A stretch of DNA of 64,000 nucleotides, taken from assembly GCA_036494715.1 (NCBI GenBank), contig DASXNY010000056.1, forward strand, positions 1 through 64,000, written 5' to 3'. The first letter of the stretch is position 1; each line of letters begins with the position of its first letter. Position numbers and translations under genes: made by a program. The notes beneath the pieces are model-generated. The model ran no database searches. It saw only the letters and a program-made list of their open reading frames with translations, and had not been told where the DNA came from. The DNA comes from JAICJR01 sp036494715. GTDB taxonomy: Bacteria > Actinomycetota > Thermoleophilia > Solirubrobacterales > Thermoleophilaceae. Shown here in pieces: positions 1 through 8,166 of the stretch.

Positions 1-1512
1 ACGCACGAATGCGCGGACGATCTGGCGCGCGCAGTGGGTAGCGCCGAGCAGCAGCGTGTCGCCCTCGGAGCTCACGTGCACCGCGTTGCTGAGCTTGACG
101 ATCCGCACGTGCTGCCCGAGTGTCGGCCCGAACTTCTCGACGTCCGGCTCCGGCGTCAGCGAGTCGAGGTCACCGCCGAGGATCAGCATCGGCACCGAGG
201 CGGGCAGCGGCTGCGAGCCGGGCGGCACCGGCGGCGCTTGGTGCGCCGGCTTGGGCCAGTCGAGGCAGCCCATGTAGGGCTCATCGTAGGCGCTCATCGT
301 CACCCACTCGGACGAGGTGAACGGCGCGAACGGGTCGCCCGCGGGTGGCGCCGCCAGGCTGGCGGCGAGCTGAGTCCGGCGCTGCGCCGGCGAGGCGGTC
401 ATCGAGAAGAGCTGCGGGTAGTCGACGCAGCTCACCGCCCAGTAGAGGCCGTCCGAGAAGTAGCTCGCGGGGCTCGCTCCGTGGTCGTAGGTGCCGGATT
501 GCACCGCCAGGCGCAGCAGCGGCACGTTGTCGCCCGCGAGCGCGGCGCGCACCGACGGATCGAGCTCGCGGTAGATCACGGGGTCGGACGCCGCGTCCTG
601 CACGAGGTCCACGATCGTTCGCACCGTCACCCGCGCGCGTGCGGGCGCGCCGTCGGAGTCGCGCGCCGCGCCTGTGATCGGCGCCGCCCGCAGCTTGTCG
701 AGCAGCTGCGCGAGGCGGTCGGTGGCCGTGCCCGGCGCCGCCGCGGCGCAGGCCAGGTCGCGCGCGCACACGGCGTCGAGCGCACCCCGGGCCACAGGCC
801 CGGAGGACGCGTACCACGGGTCGAGCCCCACCACTGGATAGGCCGAGTCGAGCGTGACGGAGCGGACCGTGTCCGGGTGGCGCGCGATGAACGACTGCAC
901 GAACCAGGTGCCGTACGAGTCGCCGTAGAGGTCAACCTTGCCGAGCCGCGTCGCCCGCAGCACCGCCGCGAGATCGTCGGCGGCGTAGGCGGTGCCGAAC
1001 AGGTCGGCCGCGTGCACGTGCGGGTGGCGCCGCTCGATCTGCGTGGCGCAGGCGGCCACGCGCTTTGCGAATGCTGGGCCGGACGTGCGTCCCACGAAAT
1101 TCTGCAGCTTCTTGCAGTCGATCAGCCCGGACATGCCGGTGCCGCGCTGGTCCACGAGCAGCAGGCCGCGCGAGCCGATCAGCGGGCTGAAGATGCCCTG
1201 GTACTCGAAGTCGCTGCCCGATGACGGGTAGCCGGGGCCACCCTCGACCGCAACGAGTGCCGGGCCCTTGGCCTTGCCGTGCGGCGGCAGCCACTGGAAG
1301 CCGATCTTGATGCGCGGCCCGTGCTTGAGCGCGGGATCGAGCCGCCGCGACAGCGAGCCGCAGTAGCCCGGCAGGCCCTGACCGCAGCGGTGAAGCTCGA
1401 GCGAGCCGAGCCGGAGATGCCGCACCGGCCCGGCCGCGCCGGCGCCCGTCGGCAGCAGCAGCGCGCACGCGGCCACGGCGCCCGCCAGGGCGGTGAGACG
1501 AGCCCTCCTCAT
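1..1512 (-). CDS. Secreted alpha/beta hydrolase, TAP-like (3' end outside window)
   Basis: The frame is open from ATG at 1512 to the window edge, so the C-terminus is missing. It begins with an Arg-rich signal peptide (MRRARLTALAGAVAACALLL, then an Ala-rich cleavage region). The hydrolase core has GDSYGTW, the GXSXG nucleophile elbow. A late LGGDLDSLTP segment would supply the acid, and NAVHVSSEG near the edge the histidine. This pattern is that of exported tripeptidyl-aminopeptidase/proteinase-type hydrolases of Actinobacteria. It lies 13 bp after the stress-protein gene on the same strand, so it may be the tail of the kdp operon. The substrate cannot be told from sequence. Confidence 0.85.
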   Translation of the reverse strand, partial: MRRARLTALAGAVAACALLLPTGAGAAGPVRHLRLGSLELHRCGQGLPGYCGSLSRRLDPALKHGPRIKIGFQWLPPHGKAKGPALVAVEGGPGYPSSGSDFEYQGIFSPLIGSRGLLLVDQRGTGMSGLIDCKKLQNFVGRTSGPAFAKRVAACATQIERRHPHVHAADLFGTAYAADDLAAVLRATRLGKVDLYGDSYGTWFVQSFIARHPDTVRSVTLDSAYPVVGLDPWYASSGPVARGALDAVCARDLACAAAAPGTATDRLAQLLDKLRAAPITGAARDSDGAPARARVTVRTIVDLVQDAASDPVIYRELDPSVRAALAGDNVPLLRLAVQSGTYDHGASPASYFSDGLYWAVSCVDYPQLFSMTASPAQRRTQLAASLAAPPAGDPFAPFTSSEWVTMSAYDEPYMGCLDWPKPAHQAPPVPPGSQPLPASVPMLILGGDLDSLTPEPDVEKFGPTLGQHVRIVKLSNAVHVSSEGDTLLLGATHCARQIVRAFVR

Positions 1513-1525
1513 CAGGGCGCAGTAT

Positions 1526-2125
1526 CTACATTCCGACGGTCGCGCGTCGGTGACCGGCGCCGGCCTGCTGCCGCGTCCTCTTGGCAGGCGTGTGCCGGCG
1601 ACCCTTGTCGCGCTCCGCGCGCACCACAACGATCTCCCCCGGAGCGTTCTCGAGCAGCCACGCGATGTCCTCCGGGGAGAAGCCCGAGCTCGAGGCCGTG
1701 GCGGCCGGAACGACGATGCGGTCGAAGTGCTCGGTCTTGAGCAGCTGCCGCAGGGCGTGCCGCGGCGAGCGACCGGTCTCAATGCGGGCGTCCACCGGCA
1801 CGTGCAGGCGAGCGGCGCGCTGCTCGATCGTCTCGAGCAGCGGCATGGCGCGGGTGCACTCGGCCGGCAGCGGCGAGGCCAGCGGCAGCTGGAGCGGCAC
1901 GCTGGCGAGATAGGCGGGCACGAGCGTGGCGCCCTCCGCGCGCGCGAGCCGCAACGTGGCGTCGAGCGCGGACTGCGACACGGTGTCGCCCAGCAACGGG
2001 AAGAGGATGCGCCCGGCCGGCGGCGACATGCGATGGGGAAGCTTGTCCGGGTTGCGCCAGCGCACGGTGAGCAGGACGATGGCCGCCACCACCACGAGCG
2101 CTATGACCACGATCAGGGCCGTCAT
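1526..2125 (-). CDS. Membrane-anchored universal stress protein (UspA domain)
   Basis: A 199-residue protein. Residues 1-21 form one hydrophobic helix (MTALIVVIALVVVAAIVLLT), followed by a UspA-like fold from about residue 38 (RILFPLLGD) to 165 (GEIVVVRAE) and a basic, disordered tail. Its ATG overlaps the stop of the KdpD N-terminal gene (ATGA), which implies translational coupling. Usp domains bind nucleotides or act as signalling modules, and one also lies inside KdpD. A Usp tethered to the membrane next to a KdpD lacking its own membrane half may recruit that half to the membrane; this is inference. Confidence 0.8.
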   Translation of the reverse strand: MTALIVVIALVVVAAIVLLTVRWRNPDKLPHRMSPPAGRILFPLLGDTVSQSALDATLRLARAEGATLVPAYLASVPLQLPLASPLPAECTRAMPLLETIEQRAARLHVPVDARIETGRSPRHALRQLLKTEHFDRIVVPAATASSSGFSPEDIAWLLENAPGEIVVVRAERDKGRRHTPAKRTRQQAGAGHRRATVGM

Positions 2126-3261
2126 TCATCCTCCCCTCTCTCCGGCCGCTTGGTGCGGTCGGCAACGATGCGGATATCGACCCCCGGCAGCTCCTCGAGG
2201 AGCTTCTCCGGGAGCGACACGCCGAAGCGCCTCAGCCCCTTGGCCGAGCGCGGCTCGCCCATCAGGACGTAGGTAGTGCCGCGCCGCGCTGCCACCCGCG
2301 CCGCGGTCTCGGCAACGTCGTGCCCCTCCTCCACGATCAGGTGAGCCCCGAGTGCCGCCGCCAGCTTGCGCAGCGCCTGGAGCTGCTCGTCGCGGCCGTC
2401 ATTGCGCGCGCCCGGCCTGCGCACGTACAGCAGATCGAGCTCGGCGCCCAGCCGCTGGGCGGAGCGCCAAGCGCGCCGCACGAGCCGCTGCGACGACGGC
2501 CGCGCGCTCACGAGCGCCATCAGCCGCTCCCCCACCGCCAGCGGCGCGGCGCCCGCCACCCGGTCCTCGCGGCGCCCGGCCGGCTCGGCCCCGACGATCC
2601 GCTTCGCCTCCACGTCCTCCGCCACCTGGCGGAGAGCCACCTCGCGCAGCGCGTCGAGGTTCTCGATCCTGAAGAAGTTGTTCAGCGCGGCGTCCACACG
2701 CTCCAGCGGGTAGACCTTGCCCTCGCGCAGGCGCTGGATCAGGGCCTGCGGCGTCAGGTCGATCAGCACGACCTCGTCGGCCGCCGCGAGCACGGTGTCC
2801 GGGAAGGTCTCGCGCACCCGCACGCCGGTCAGCTCGGCGATCTGGTCGTTGAGGCTCTCCAGGTGCTGCACGTTGACAGTGGAGAACACGTCGATCCCCG
2901 CGCCCAGTACGTCGTCGATGTCCTGGTAGCGCTTCTCGTACTCGAGCCCGGGCGGGTTGGTGTGGGCGAGCTCGTCGATCACGCACAGCTCCGGCGCGCG
3001 CGCCAGGACGCCCGGCAGGTCCATCTCCTCGACGAGCGTGTCCCGGTAGGGCACGCGCCGCCGCGGCAGCTGTTCCAGGCCCTGTGCCTGCGCAATGGTC
3101 TCCACCCGCCCGTGCGGCTCGAGGTAGCCGATCACGACGTCCCGTCCCGCCTCGGCCTCGGCGCGGGCCTCCTGGAGCATGCGGTACGTCTTGCCGACGC
3201 CCGCCGCCATGCCGAGAAAGATCTTGTAGTGGCCCCGCGCGGTCTCCATGTCTCGTCCCAT
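2122..3261 (-). CDS. kdpD: KdpD N-terminal half: KdpD ATPase-like domain plus Usp domain, no kinase
   Basis: At 379 residues it covers only the cytoplasmic N-terminal half of a normal ~890-residue KdpD. The Walker A motif GMAAGVGKT is at 17-25, Walker B-like VIDELAHTNPPG near 115-126, and the family signature DVFSTVNVQHLESLND near 150-165. A Usp domain follows from about residue 240. It ends cleanly with no transmembrane segments, HisKA or HATPase domain. The missing half is encoded separately at 9838-11214. In KdpD the N-half modulates the kinase/phosphatase balance in response to K+ and ATP. ATG codons at 3261 and 3249 are both possible starts. Confidence 0.93.
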   Translation of the reverse strand: MGRDMETARGHYKIFLGMAAGVGKTYRMLQEARAEAEAGRDVVIGYLEPHGRVETIAQAQGLEQLPRRRVPYRDTLVEEMDLPGVLARAPELCVIDELAHTNPPGLEYEKRYQDIDDVLGAGIDVFSTVNVQHLESLNDQIAELTGVRVRETFPDTVLAAADEVVLIDLTPQALIQRLREGKVYPLERVDAALNNFFRIENLDALREVALRQVAEDVEAKRIVGAEPAGRREDRVAGAAPLAVGERLMALVSARPSSQRLVRRAWRSAQRLGAELDLLYVRRPGARNDGRDEQLQALRKLAAALGAHLIVEEGHDVAETAARVAARRGTTYVLMGEPRSAKGLRRFGVSLPEKLLEELPGVDIRIVADRTKRPERGEDE

Positions 3262-3265
3262 GCGA

Positions 3266-3463
3266 TCACAGCGCGGCTCCCACGGCAGACGTGTCGAGCC
3301 GCTCCTCTACCTCAATGATGGCGCGCTCGAGTTCGTCGTCGTCGCCGGTTCCCCAGAGCGGCCGCTCGGGATCTGTGAGCAGCAGCAGTGCCATCGCCAT
3401 CCCCTGGGCGCGAACCGGCCGCGGCTCGCGCAACCTCTCGCCGATGCTCGGGACGGCTTCCAT
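3266..3463 (-). CDS. 65-residue hypothetical protein between kdpB and kdpD
   Basis: A small acidic protein starting 2 bp after the kdpB stop and ending 4 bp before the KdpD N-half start, so it is packed into the operon. Third codon positions are mostly G or C, as in its neighbours, which supports real coding. It has a short hydrophobic stretch (MAMALLLLTDPERPLWG) and an acidic helix (DDDELERAIIEVEERLD). No known family is recognised. Its position suggests a Kdp accessory or a spacer peptide that helps couple translation. Confidence 0.55.
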   Translation of the reverse strand: MEAVPSIGERLREPRPVRAQGMAMALLLLTDPERPLWGTGDDDELERAIIEVEERLDTSAVGAAL

Positions 3464-3465
3464 CG

Positions 3466-5535
3466 CTAGGCCCCGAAGACGCCGTGGATCAGTAGGTCGA
3501 GCAGCTTGATCCCGGCGAACGGCGCGATGATGCCGCCGAGGCCGTAGATCAGGAGGTTGCGCCGCAGCAGCGCCGTCGCGCCCGCCGGCCGGTAGCGCAC
3601 TCCCTTCAGCGCCAGCGGGATGAGCAGCGGGATGATCAGCGCGTTGAAGATGACGGCGGAGAGGATCGCCGACAGCGGCGTGCCCAGCTGCATCAGGTTG
3701 AGCTTGTCGAGCGGGCCCTTGGCGCCCGGCGACGCTGCGTAGGTGACCGCGAACATCGCGGGCAGGATCGCGAAGTACTTGGCGACGTCGTTGGCGATCG
3801 AGAAGGTGGTGAGCGCGCCGCGCGTGATCAGGAGCTGCTTGCCCACCTCGACGATCTCGATCAGCTTCGTCGGGTTCGAGTCGAGGTCGACCATGTTCCC
3901 GGCCTCGCGCGCGGCCTGGGTGCCGGTGTTCATCGCCACACCCACGTCCGCTTGGGCGAGCGCGGGCGCGTCGTTGGTGCCGTCGCCCGTCATAGCCACC
4001 AGCCGGCCCTCGGTCTGTTCCTTCTTGATCAGCTCGAGCTTCGCCTCCGGCGTGGCCTCCGCGAGGAAATCGTCCACGCCCGCCTCGTCGGCGATCTTGG
4101 CGGCGGTCAGGCGGTTGTCGCCCGTGATCATCACGGTGCGGATGCCCATCGCGCGCAGCTGGTCGAAGCGCTCGCTCATGCCCTCCTTGACCGTGTCCTT
4201 CAGGTAGACGACGCCGAGCACCTGGTTGTCGCGTGCGACGGCCAGCGGCGTGCCACCCTCGCGGCCGATGCGGTCGAGCTCGGGCCGCAGCTCCGGCGGC
4301 GCGTGCCCGCCCTCGGCGGCCACCCAGCCGAGGATGGCGTCACCCGCGCCCTTGCGCAGCCGCGTGCCGTCCATGTCGACGCCGCTCATGCGCGTCTCGG
4401 CGGTGAAGGGCACGAAGCGGGCGTCGTCCTGCGAGTGCAGCTCGTGCTCGCGCACCCCGTAGAGCTGCTTCGCGAGCACCACGATCGAGCGTCCCTCCGG
4501 CGTCTCGTCGGCGAGTGAGGAGAGCTGCGCCGCCTGCGCCAGCTCCTCCCCGCCGACGCCCGGCATGGGGATGAACTCGGACGCCTGCCGGTTGCCGAGC
4601 GTGATCGTGCCCGTCTTGTCGAGCAGCAGCACGTCCACGTCGCCGGATGCCTCAACGGCGCGGCCGGACAGCGCGAGCACGTTGCGCCGCACGAGCCGAT
4701 CCATGCCGGCGATGCCGATCGCCGACAGCAGCGCTCCGATGGTGGTCGGGATCAGCGCCACGAGCAGCGCGATCAGGGTCGTCACCGACAGCGTCGTGCC
4801 CGAGTAGAGCGCAAACGGGCGCAGCGAGACGATCACGACGAGGAAGACGAGCGTGAGCGCGGCGAGCAGGATCCCGAGCGCGATCTCGTTCGGCGTCTTG
4901 CGCCGCGAGGCGCCCTCCACGAGCGCGATCATGCGGTCGAGGAAGCTCTTGCCCGGCTCCTGCGTGATCTCGACCACGATCCGGTCGGACAGCACGCGCG
5001 TGCCGCCGGTGACGGCGGAGCGGTCGCCGCCGGCCGCGCGGATCACGGGCGCGGACTCGCCGGTGATCGCCGACTCGTCCACGGACGCGATGCCCTGGGT
5101 CACGGTGCCGTCACCGGGGATCAGCTGGCCCGCCTCGACCACCACGACGTCGCCCTTCGCGAGCTCGCTCGCCGGCTTCTCGCCGCCGTCGAGCAGCCGC
5201 GCAACCGTCTCGGTGCGCATCGCGCGCAGCGATGCCGCCTGAGCCCGGCCACGGCCCTCGGCGAGCGCCTCCGCGAGGTTCGCGAACACCACCGTGAGCC
5301 ACAGCCAGATCGCCACACTGAAGGTGAACCAGGACGGCTCCTGACCACCGCCGAGCGGCTGGCCGCCGAAGAGCTGGATCAGCCAGGCGGCGGTCGTGAT
5401 GACGCCACCGATCTCGACCACGAACATCACCGGGTTGCGGATCTGTACGCGCGGGTCGAGCTTCTTCAGCGAGTCGATCACCGCTGGGACGAGGATCGAG
5501 CGGTCGAACAGCGACTTGGACTTGCGTTCTGTCAT
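3466..5535 (-). CDS. kdpB: Potassium-transporting ATPase subunit B
   Basis: A 689-residue P-type ATPase catalytic subunit that hydrolyses ATP to drive high-affinity K+ import through KdpA. It shows the phosphorylation motif LLLDKTGTIT near residue 310, the A-domain DESAITGES and the hinge MITGDNRLTAAKIA followed by MTGDGTNDAPALAQADVG. Length is normal for the family. Its ATG overlaps the kdpC stop (ATGA, 5532-5535), so it follows kdpC here instead of preceding it as in the usual kdpFABC order. Confidence 0.98.
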   Translation of the reverse strand: MTERKSKSLFDRSILVPAVIDSLKKLDPRVQIRNPVMFVVEIGGVITTAAWLIQLFGGQPLGGGQEPSWFTFSVAIWLWLTVVFANLAEALAEGRGRAQAASLRAMRTETVARLLDGGEKPASELAKGDVVVVEAGQLIPGDGTVTQGIASVDESAITGESAPVIRAAGGDRSAVTGGTRVLSDRIVVEITQEPGKSFLDRMIALVEGASRRKTPNEIALGILLAALTLVFLVVIVSLRPFALYSGTTLSVTTLIALLVALIPTTIGALLSAIGIAGMDRLVRRNVLALSGRAVEASGDVDVLLLDKTGTITLGNRQASEFIPMPGVGGEELAQAAQLSSLADETPEGRSIVVLAKQLYGVREHELHSQDDARFVPFTAETRMSGVDMDGTRLRKGAGDAILGWVAAEGGHAPPELRPELDRIGREGGTPLAVARDNQVLGVVYLKDTVKEGMSERFDQLRAMGIRTVMITGDNRLTAAKIADEAGVDDFLAEATPEAKLELIKKEQTEGRLVAMTGDGTNDAPALAQADVGVAMNTGTQAAREAGNMVDLDSNPTKLIEIVEVGKQLLITRGALTTFSIANDVAKYFAILPAMFAVTYAASPGAKGPLDKLNLMQLGTPLSAILSAVIFNALIIPLLIPLALKGVRYRPAGATALLRRNLLIYGLGGIIAPFAGIKLLDLLIHGVFGA

Positions 5536-6182
5536 CGGCTGAGCCCGTCGAGGGCGAGGTTGAGTTGGAGGACGTCGACGCCCGGCTCACCGAGCACGCC
5601 CAGGAAGCGTCCGTCCGTGTTCTGCTTGATCAGCTTCTGCACGGTCGGGAGCGGCAGCCGGCGGACGGCGGCGATCCTTCGTGCCTGAATCGCCGCGTTG
5701 GCCTGCGAGATCTGGGGATCCACTCCTGACGCAGAGCTCGTGACCGCGTCCACCGGTACGTCCTTCGCCGTCAGCCCGGGGCTGAAGGGCCGCTCGAGCT
5801 GGAGGTACGAGGCGAGGTTGGCCTTGAAGGTGTCGCGCGCGTCCTTGCTGTTCGGCCCGAGGTTGGTGAACGCGCTGGCGGCGGCGTTGTAGTTCGTCGC
5901 GGTGGAGGGCCGCTCCTGGAAGTACTTCCTGTCGGCCACCAGCACCGGGTTGCCGTCGCTGTCGGTCTTGGGCTTGCCGTTCGCCCCGATCACGGGGACG
6001 CGGAAGTCCTGCCCGATGATCTTCGAGCCGACGAGCTTCCCGTCGCTCGTGATCTTCTGCCCGTTCGCGTTGCCGTGGAACGCCACCTGCGAGACGCCGG
6101 TGACGACGAGCGGGTAGACGAGGCCGAGCAGGACGGTGAGGACGATCACGGCGAGGGCTGCGGAAATCAGGTCGCGTCGCAT
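5532..6182 (-). CDS. kdpC: Potassium-transporting ATPase subunit C
   Basis: A 216-residue protein with one N-terminal membrane helix (SAALAVIVLTVLLGLVYPLV) and a periplasmic domain with the family motifs FRVPVIGANG, YFQERPS and ASGVDPQIS. The C-terminal part carries LPTVQKLIKQNTDGR, also typical. KdpC stabilises the KdpFABC complex. The start at 6182 shares one base with the kdpA stop (TGATG). A longer in-frame extension upstream is out-of-frame kdpA and was rejected. It sits between kdpA and kdpB, an uncommon position. Confidence 0.96.
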   Translation of the reverse strand: MRRDLISAALAVIVLTVLLGLVYPLVVTGVSQVAFHGNANGQKITSDGKLVGSKIIGQDFRVPVIGANGKPKTDSDGNPVLVADRKYFQERPSTATNYNAAASAFTNLGPNSKDARDTFKANLASYLQLERPFSPGLTAKDVPVDAVTSSASGVDPQISQANAAIQARRIAAVRRLPLPTVQKLIKQNTDGRFLGVLGEPGVDVLQLNLALDGLSR

Positions 6183-7933
6183 CAGAAGAGGTTTGCGGTC
6201 AGGCCCTGGACGACCGGGCCGAGGAGGATCGCCGGGAAGAAAGTGAGTGCCCCGACGAGCAGGATCACGCCGATCAGGAGCACCACGAAGGTGGGCGTGT
6301 CGGTGCGCATCGTGCCGGGGCCGGCCGGGTGGACCTTCTTGCCCGCGAGCGCGCCCGCCACGGCGAGCACGAGGACGATCGGCGCGTAGCGCGCGAACAT
6401 CATCGTCAGCCCGCCCATGATGTCGGCGAGCTTCACGCCGTGGGCGCCGGCATTGCCCGGATTGGGCTGGATGTAGCCGGTGTAGCCCGCCCACGCGGAG
6501 CCGTTGTTGTTGGCCTGCGAGAGGTAGGCGTAGAGGCCCTCCGAGAAGCCGTTCGGGCCGGCCACCGAGATCGACTGCTTGCCGGCCGGCGCGGCCATCG
6601 CCGTGCCCGCGGTGAGCAGCACCGTGAGCGGCGTGAACAGCGCGGCTAGCGACACGAGCTTGATGTCGCGCGCGCCGATCTTCTTGCCGAGGTACTCGGG
6701 CGTGCGGCCCACCATGAGGCCGCCGATGAAGACGGACAGGAGGACGAAGATCAGCATCGAGTAGAGCCCGGTGCCGACGCCGCCGAAGACGACCTCGCTC
6801 ATGCCCAGGTTGGAAAACGGGACGGCGCCGCCGATTCCCGTCAGCGATTCCATCGCGCCGTTGACGGCGCCGCACGAGGTGACGGTGGTGATCGCCGCCC
6901 ACAGCGCCGTGTTGGTGATGCCGAAGCGCTGCTCCTTGCCCTCGAGGTTGCCGCCCGTCGAGCCGGCGATCTGGTGCGTGTTCACGCCCGCCAGGTGCTG
7001 CGCCGGCGTGCCGTGCTGCTCGGCGAGCACGATGACGATCACCCCGGCGACAAACAGGATCGACATCGCCGAGAGAATCGCCCAGCCCTGCCGCCTGCTT
7101 CCCACCATGCGCCCGTACGTGAACGTGAGCGACGCCGGGATCGCCAGGATCAGCAGCATCTCGAAGAAGTTGGAGAACGCCGTCGGGTTCTCGAACGGGT
7201 AGGCGGAGTTGGCGTTGAAGAAGCCGCCGCCGTTCGTCCCGAGCTCCTTGATGACCTCCTGCGAGGCCACCGGGCCGAACGGGATCGACTGGCTGCCGCC
7301 CGTGAGCGTGTGTGCGGTGGCGTAGTGCGCGAAGTTCTGGATCACGCCCTGCGAGACGAGCACGATCGCCCCGACGATCGACAGCGGCAGCAGGATGTAG
7401 AACACGCAGCGCGTGAGGTCCTGCCAGAAGTTGCCGAGGCTCCTGCCGCTACGTGCCGCGATCCCGCGGATCAGCGCGATCACGACGACGATGCCGACCG
7501 CGGCCGACACGAAGTTCTGGACCGCCAGCCCCGCCATCTGGCTGAAGTACGTCATCGTCGTCTCGCCGCCGTAGAACTGCCAGTTGGTGTTCGTGAGGAA
7601 CGACGACGTGGTGTTGAAGGTCACGTCCCACGTGCCCGAGTGGAAGCCCTGCGGGTTCCACGGGTGGATCGTCTGCGTCCGCAGGATCACGTAGAGGACG
7701 ACCCAGAACAGCGCCGACACGATCAGCAGGCTGCGCGCGTAGCGCTTCCAGTCCTGCTGCTCCTCGGGGTCGACGCGGATCAGCCGGTAGGTGAGCCGCT
7801 CGAGCGGCCCGACCACCCGCGTGAGGAACACGCGCTCGCCGGAGAAGACCTTGGCCATGTAGCCGCCAAGCAGCGGCACGATGGCCAGGAGCACTGCCAG
7901 GAAGATCGCGATCTGCAGGAAGCCCTGAGCCAT
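6182..7933 (-). CDS. kdpA: Potassium-transporting ATPase subunit A
   Basis: A 583-residue channel-like subunit with about ten membrane segments that selects and binds K+. The filter region TNGGGFFNANSAYPFENP lies near residues 230-250, and another pore loop (TTVTSCGAVNGAMESLTG) is near 340-360. It begins MAQGFLQIAIFLAVLLAIVP, immediately after the kdpF stop codon with no gap. The length is slightly above the ~560 residues of E. coli KdpA. Confidence 0.97.
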   Translation of the reverse strand: MAQGFLQIAIFLAVLLAIVPLLGGYMAKVFSGERVFLTRVVGPLERLTYRLIRVDPEEQQDWKRYARSLLIVSALFWVVLYVILRTQTIHPWNPQGFHSGTWDVTFNTTSSFLTNTNWQFYGGETTMTYFSQMAGLAVQNFVSAAVGIVVVIALIRGIAARSGRSLGNFWQDLTRCVFYILLPLSIVGAIVLVSQGVIQNFAHYATAHTLTGGSQSIPFGPVASQEVIKELGTNGGGFFNANSAYPFENPTAFSNFFEMLLILAIPASLTFTYGRMVGSRRQGWAILSAMSILFVAGVIVIVLAEQHGTPAQHLAGVNTHQIAGSTGGNLEGKEQRFGITNTALWAAITTVTSCGAVNGAMESLTGIGGAVPFSNLGMSEVVFGGVGTGLYSMLIFVLLSVFIGGLMVGRTPEYLGKKIGARDIKLVSLAALFTPLTVLLTAGTAMAAPAGKQSISVAGPNGFSEGLYAYLSQANNNGSAWAGYTGYIQPNPGNAGAHGVKLADIMGGLTMMFARYAPIVLVLAVAGALAGKKVHPAGPGTMRTDTPTFVVLLIGVILLVGALTFFPAILLGPVVQGLTANLF

Positions 7934-8023
7934 CTAGAAGCGCTCCCCGCGGACCAGCGCGTAGATCAGGTAGACAAAGACGAGGGCGGAGATGGCGAGG
8001 CCGAATATGTCGGCCCCGCTCAT
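7934..8023 (-). CDS. kdpF: KdpF, small lipid-like stabiliser of the Kdp complex
   Basis: A 29-codon gene (MSGADIFGLAISALVFVYLI, then YALVRGERF). It has one membrane helix and the short basic C-terminus typical of KdpF, including the YLIYAL-type motif. Its stop abuts the kdpA start directly. Its own ATG overlaps the stop of the upstream microprotein (ATGA). KdpF stabilises KdpABC in the membrane. Confidence 0.92.
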   Translation of the reverse strand: MSGADIFGLAISALVFVYLIYALVRGERF

Positions 8024-8100
8024 ATCCGCTCCAGCAATCTGATGCTGAGGATCAGGATGGCGAAGGTCGCCACTCCGATCGCTATGGCTATTGCGTCCAT
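8020..8100 (-). CDS. 26-residue single-helix membrane microprotein upstream of kdpF
   Basis: The frame from ATG at 8100 encodes 26 residues (MDAIAIAIGVATFAILILSI, then RLLERI): a hydrophobic helix with a positively charged C-terminal end, the same design as KdpF but unrelated in sequence. Its TGA overlaps the kdpF ATG, the coupling seen through the rest of the operon, which supports translation. Codon use is atypical for the region (three ATA, one AGA, one TTG in 26 codons). No strong Shine-Dalgarno precedes it. I do not recognise a family; a second KdpF-like stabiliser is the simplest guess. Confidence 0.55.
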   Translation of the reverse strand: MDAIAIAIGVATFAILILSIRLLERI

Positions 8101-8135
8101 GTTTCGATGATCGCCACGGACGCGTAACGGACTCG

Positions 8136-8162
8136 TTGACATTCCGGCTCGCGCTATATCAA
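8136..8162 (+). promoter_or_regulatory. AT-rich divergent promoter island between the phosphotransferase gene and the kdp operon
   Basis: The 66 bp between the two divergent starts hold TTGACA at 8136-8141 and an AT-rich box TATATCAA at 8155-8162, just 4-6 bp before the GTG start of the phosphotransferase. The spacing between the two (13-15 bp) is short of the ideal 17. The same box read on the minus strand (TTGATATA) lies 55-62 bp before the microprotein start and could be the kdp -10. A mRNA starting at or next to the GTG would be leaderless. Confidence 0.35.
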
Positions 8163-8166
8163 TCGT

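Noticed and set aside
34..1224. Long plus-strand open frame opposite the secreted hydrolase
   Set aside because: Arg/His/Gly-rich low-complexity translation typical of antisense frames in GC-rich DNA; the minus frame has a signal peptide and hydrolase motifs.
2320..3318. 332-codon plus-strand open frame antisense to the KdpD N-half
   Set aside because: No domain is recognisable, whereas the opposite strand has clear KdpD motifs.
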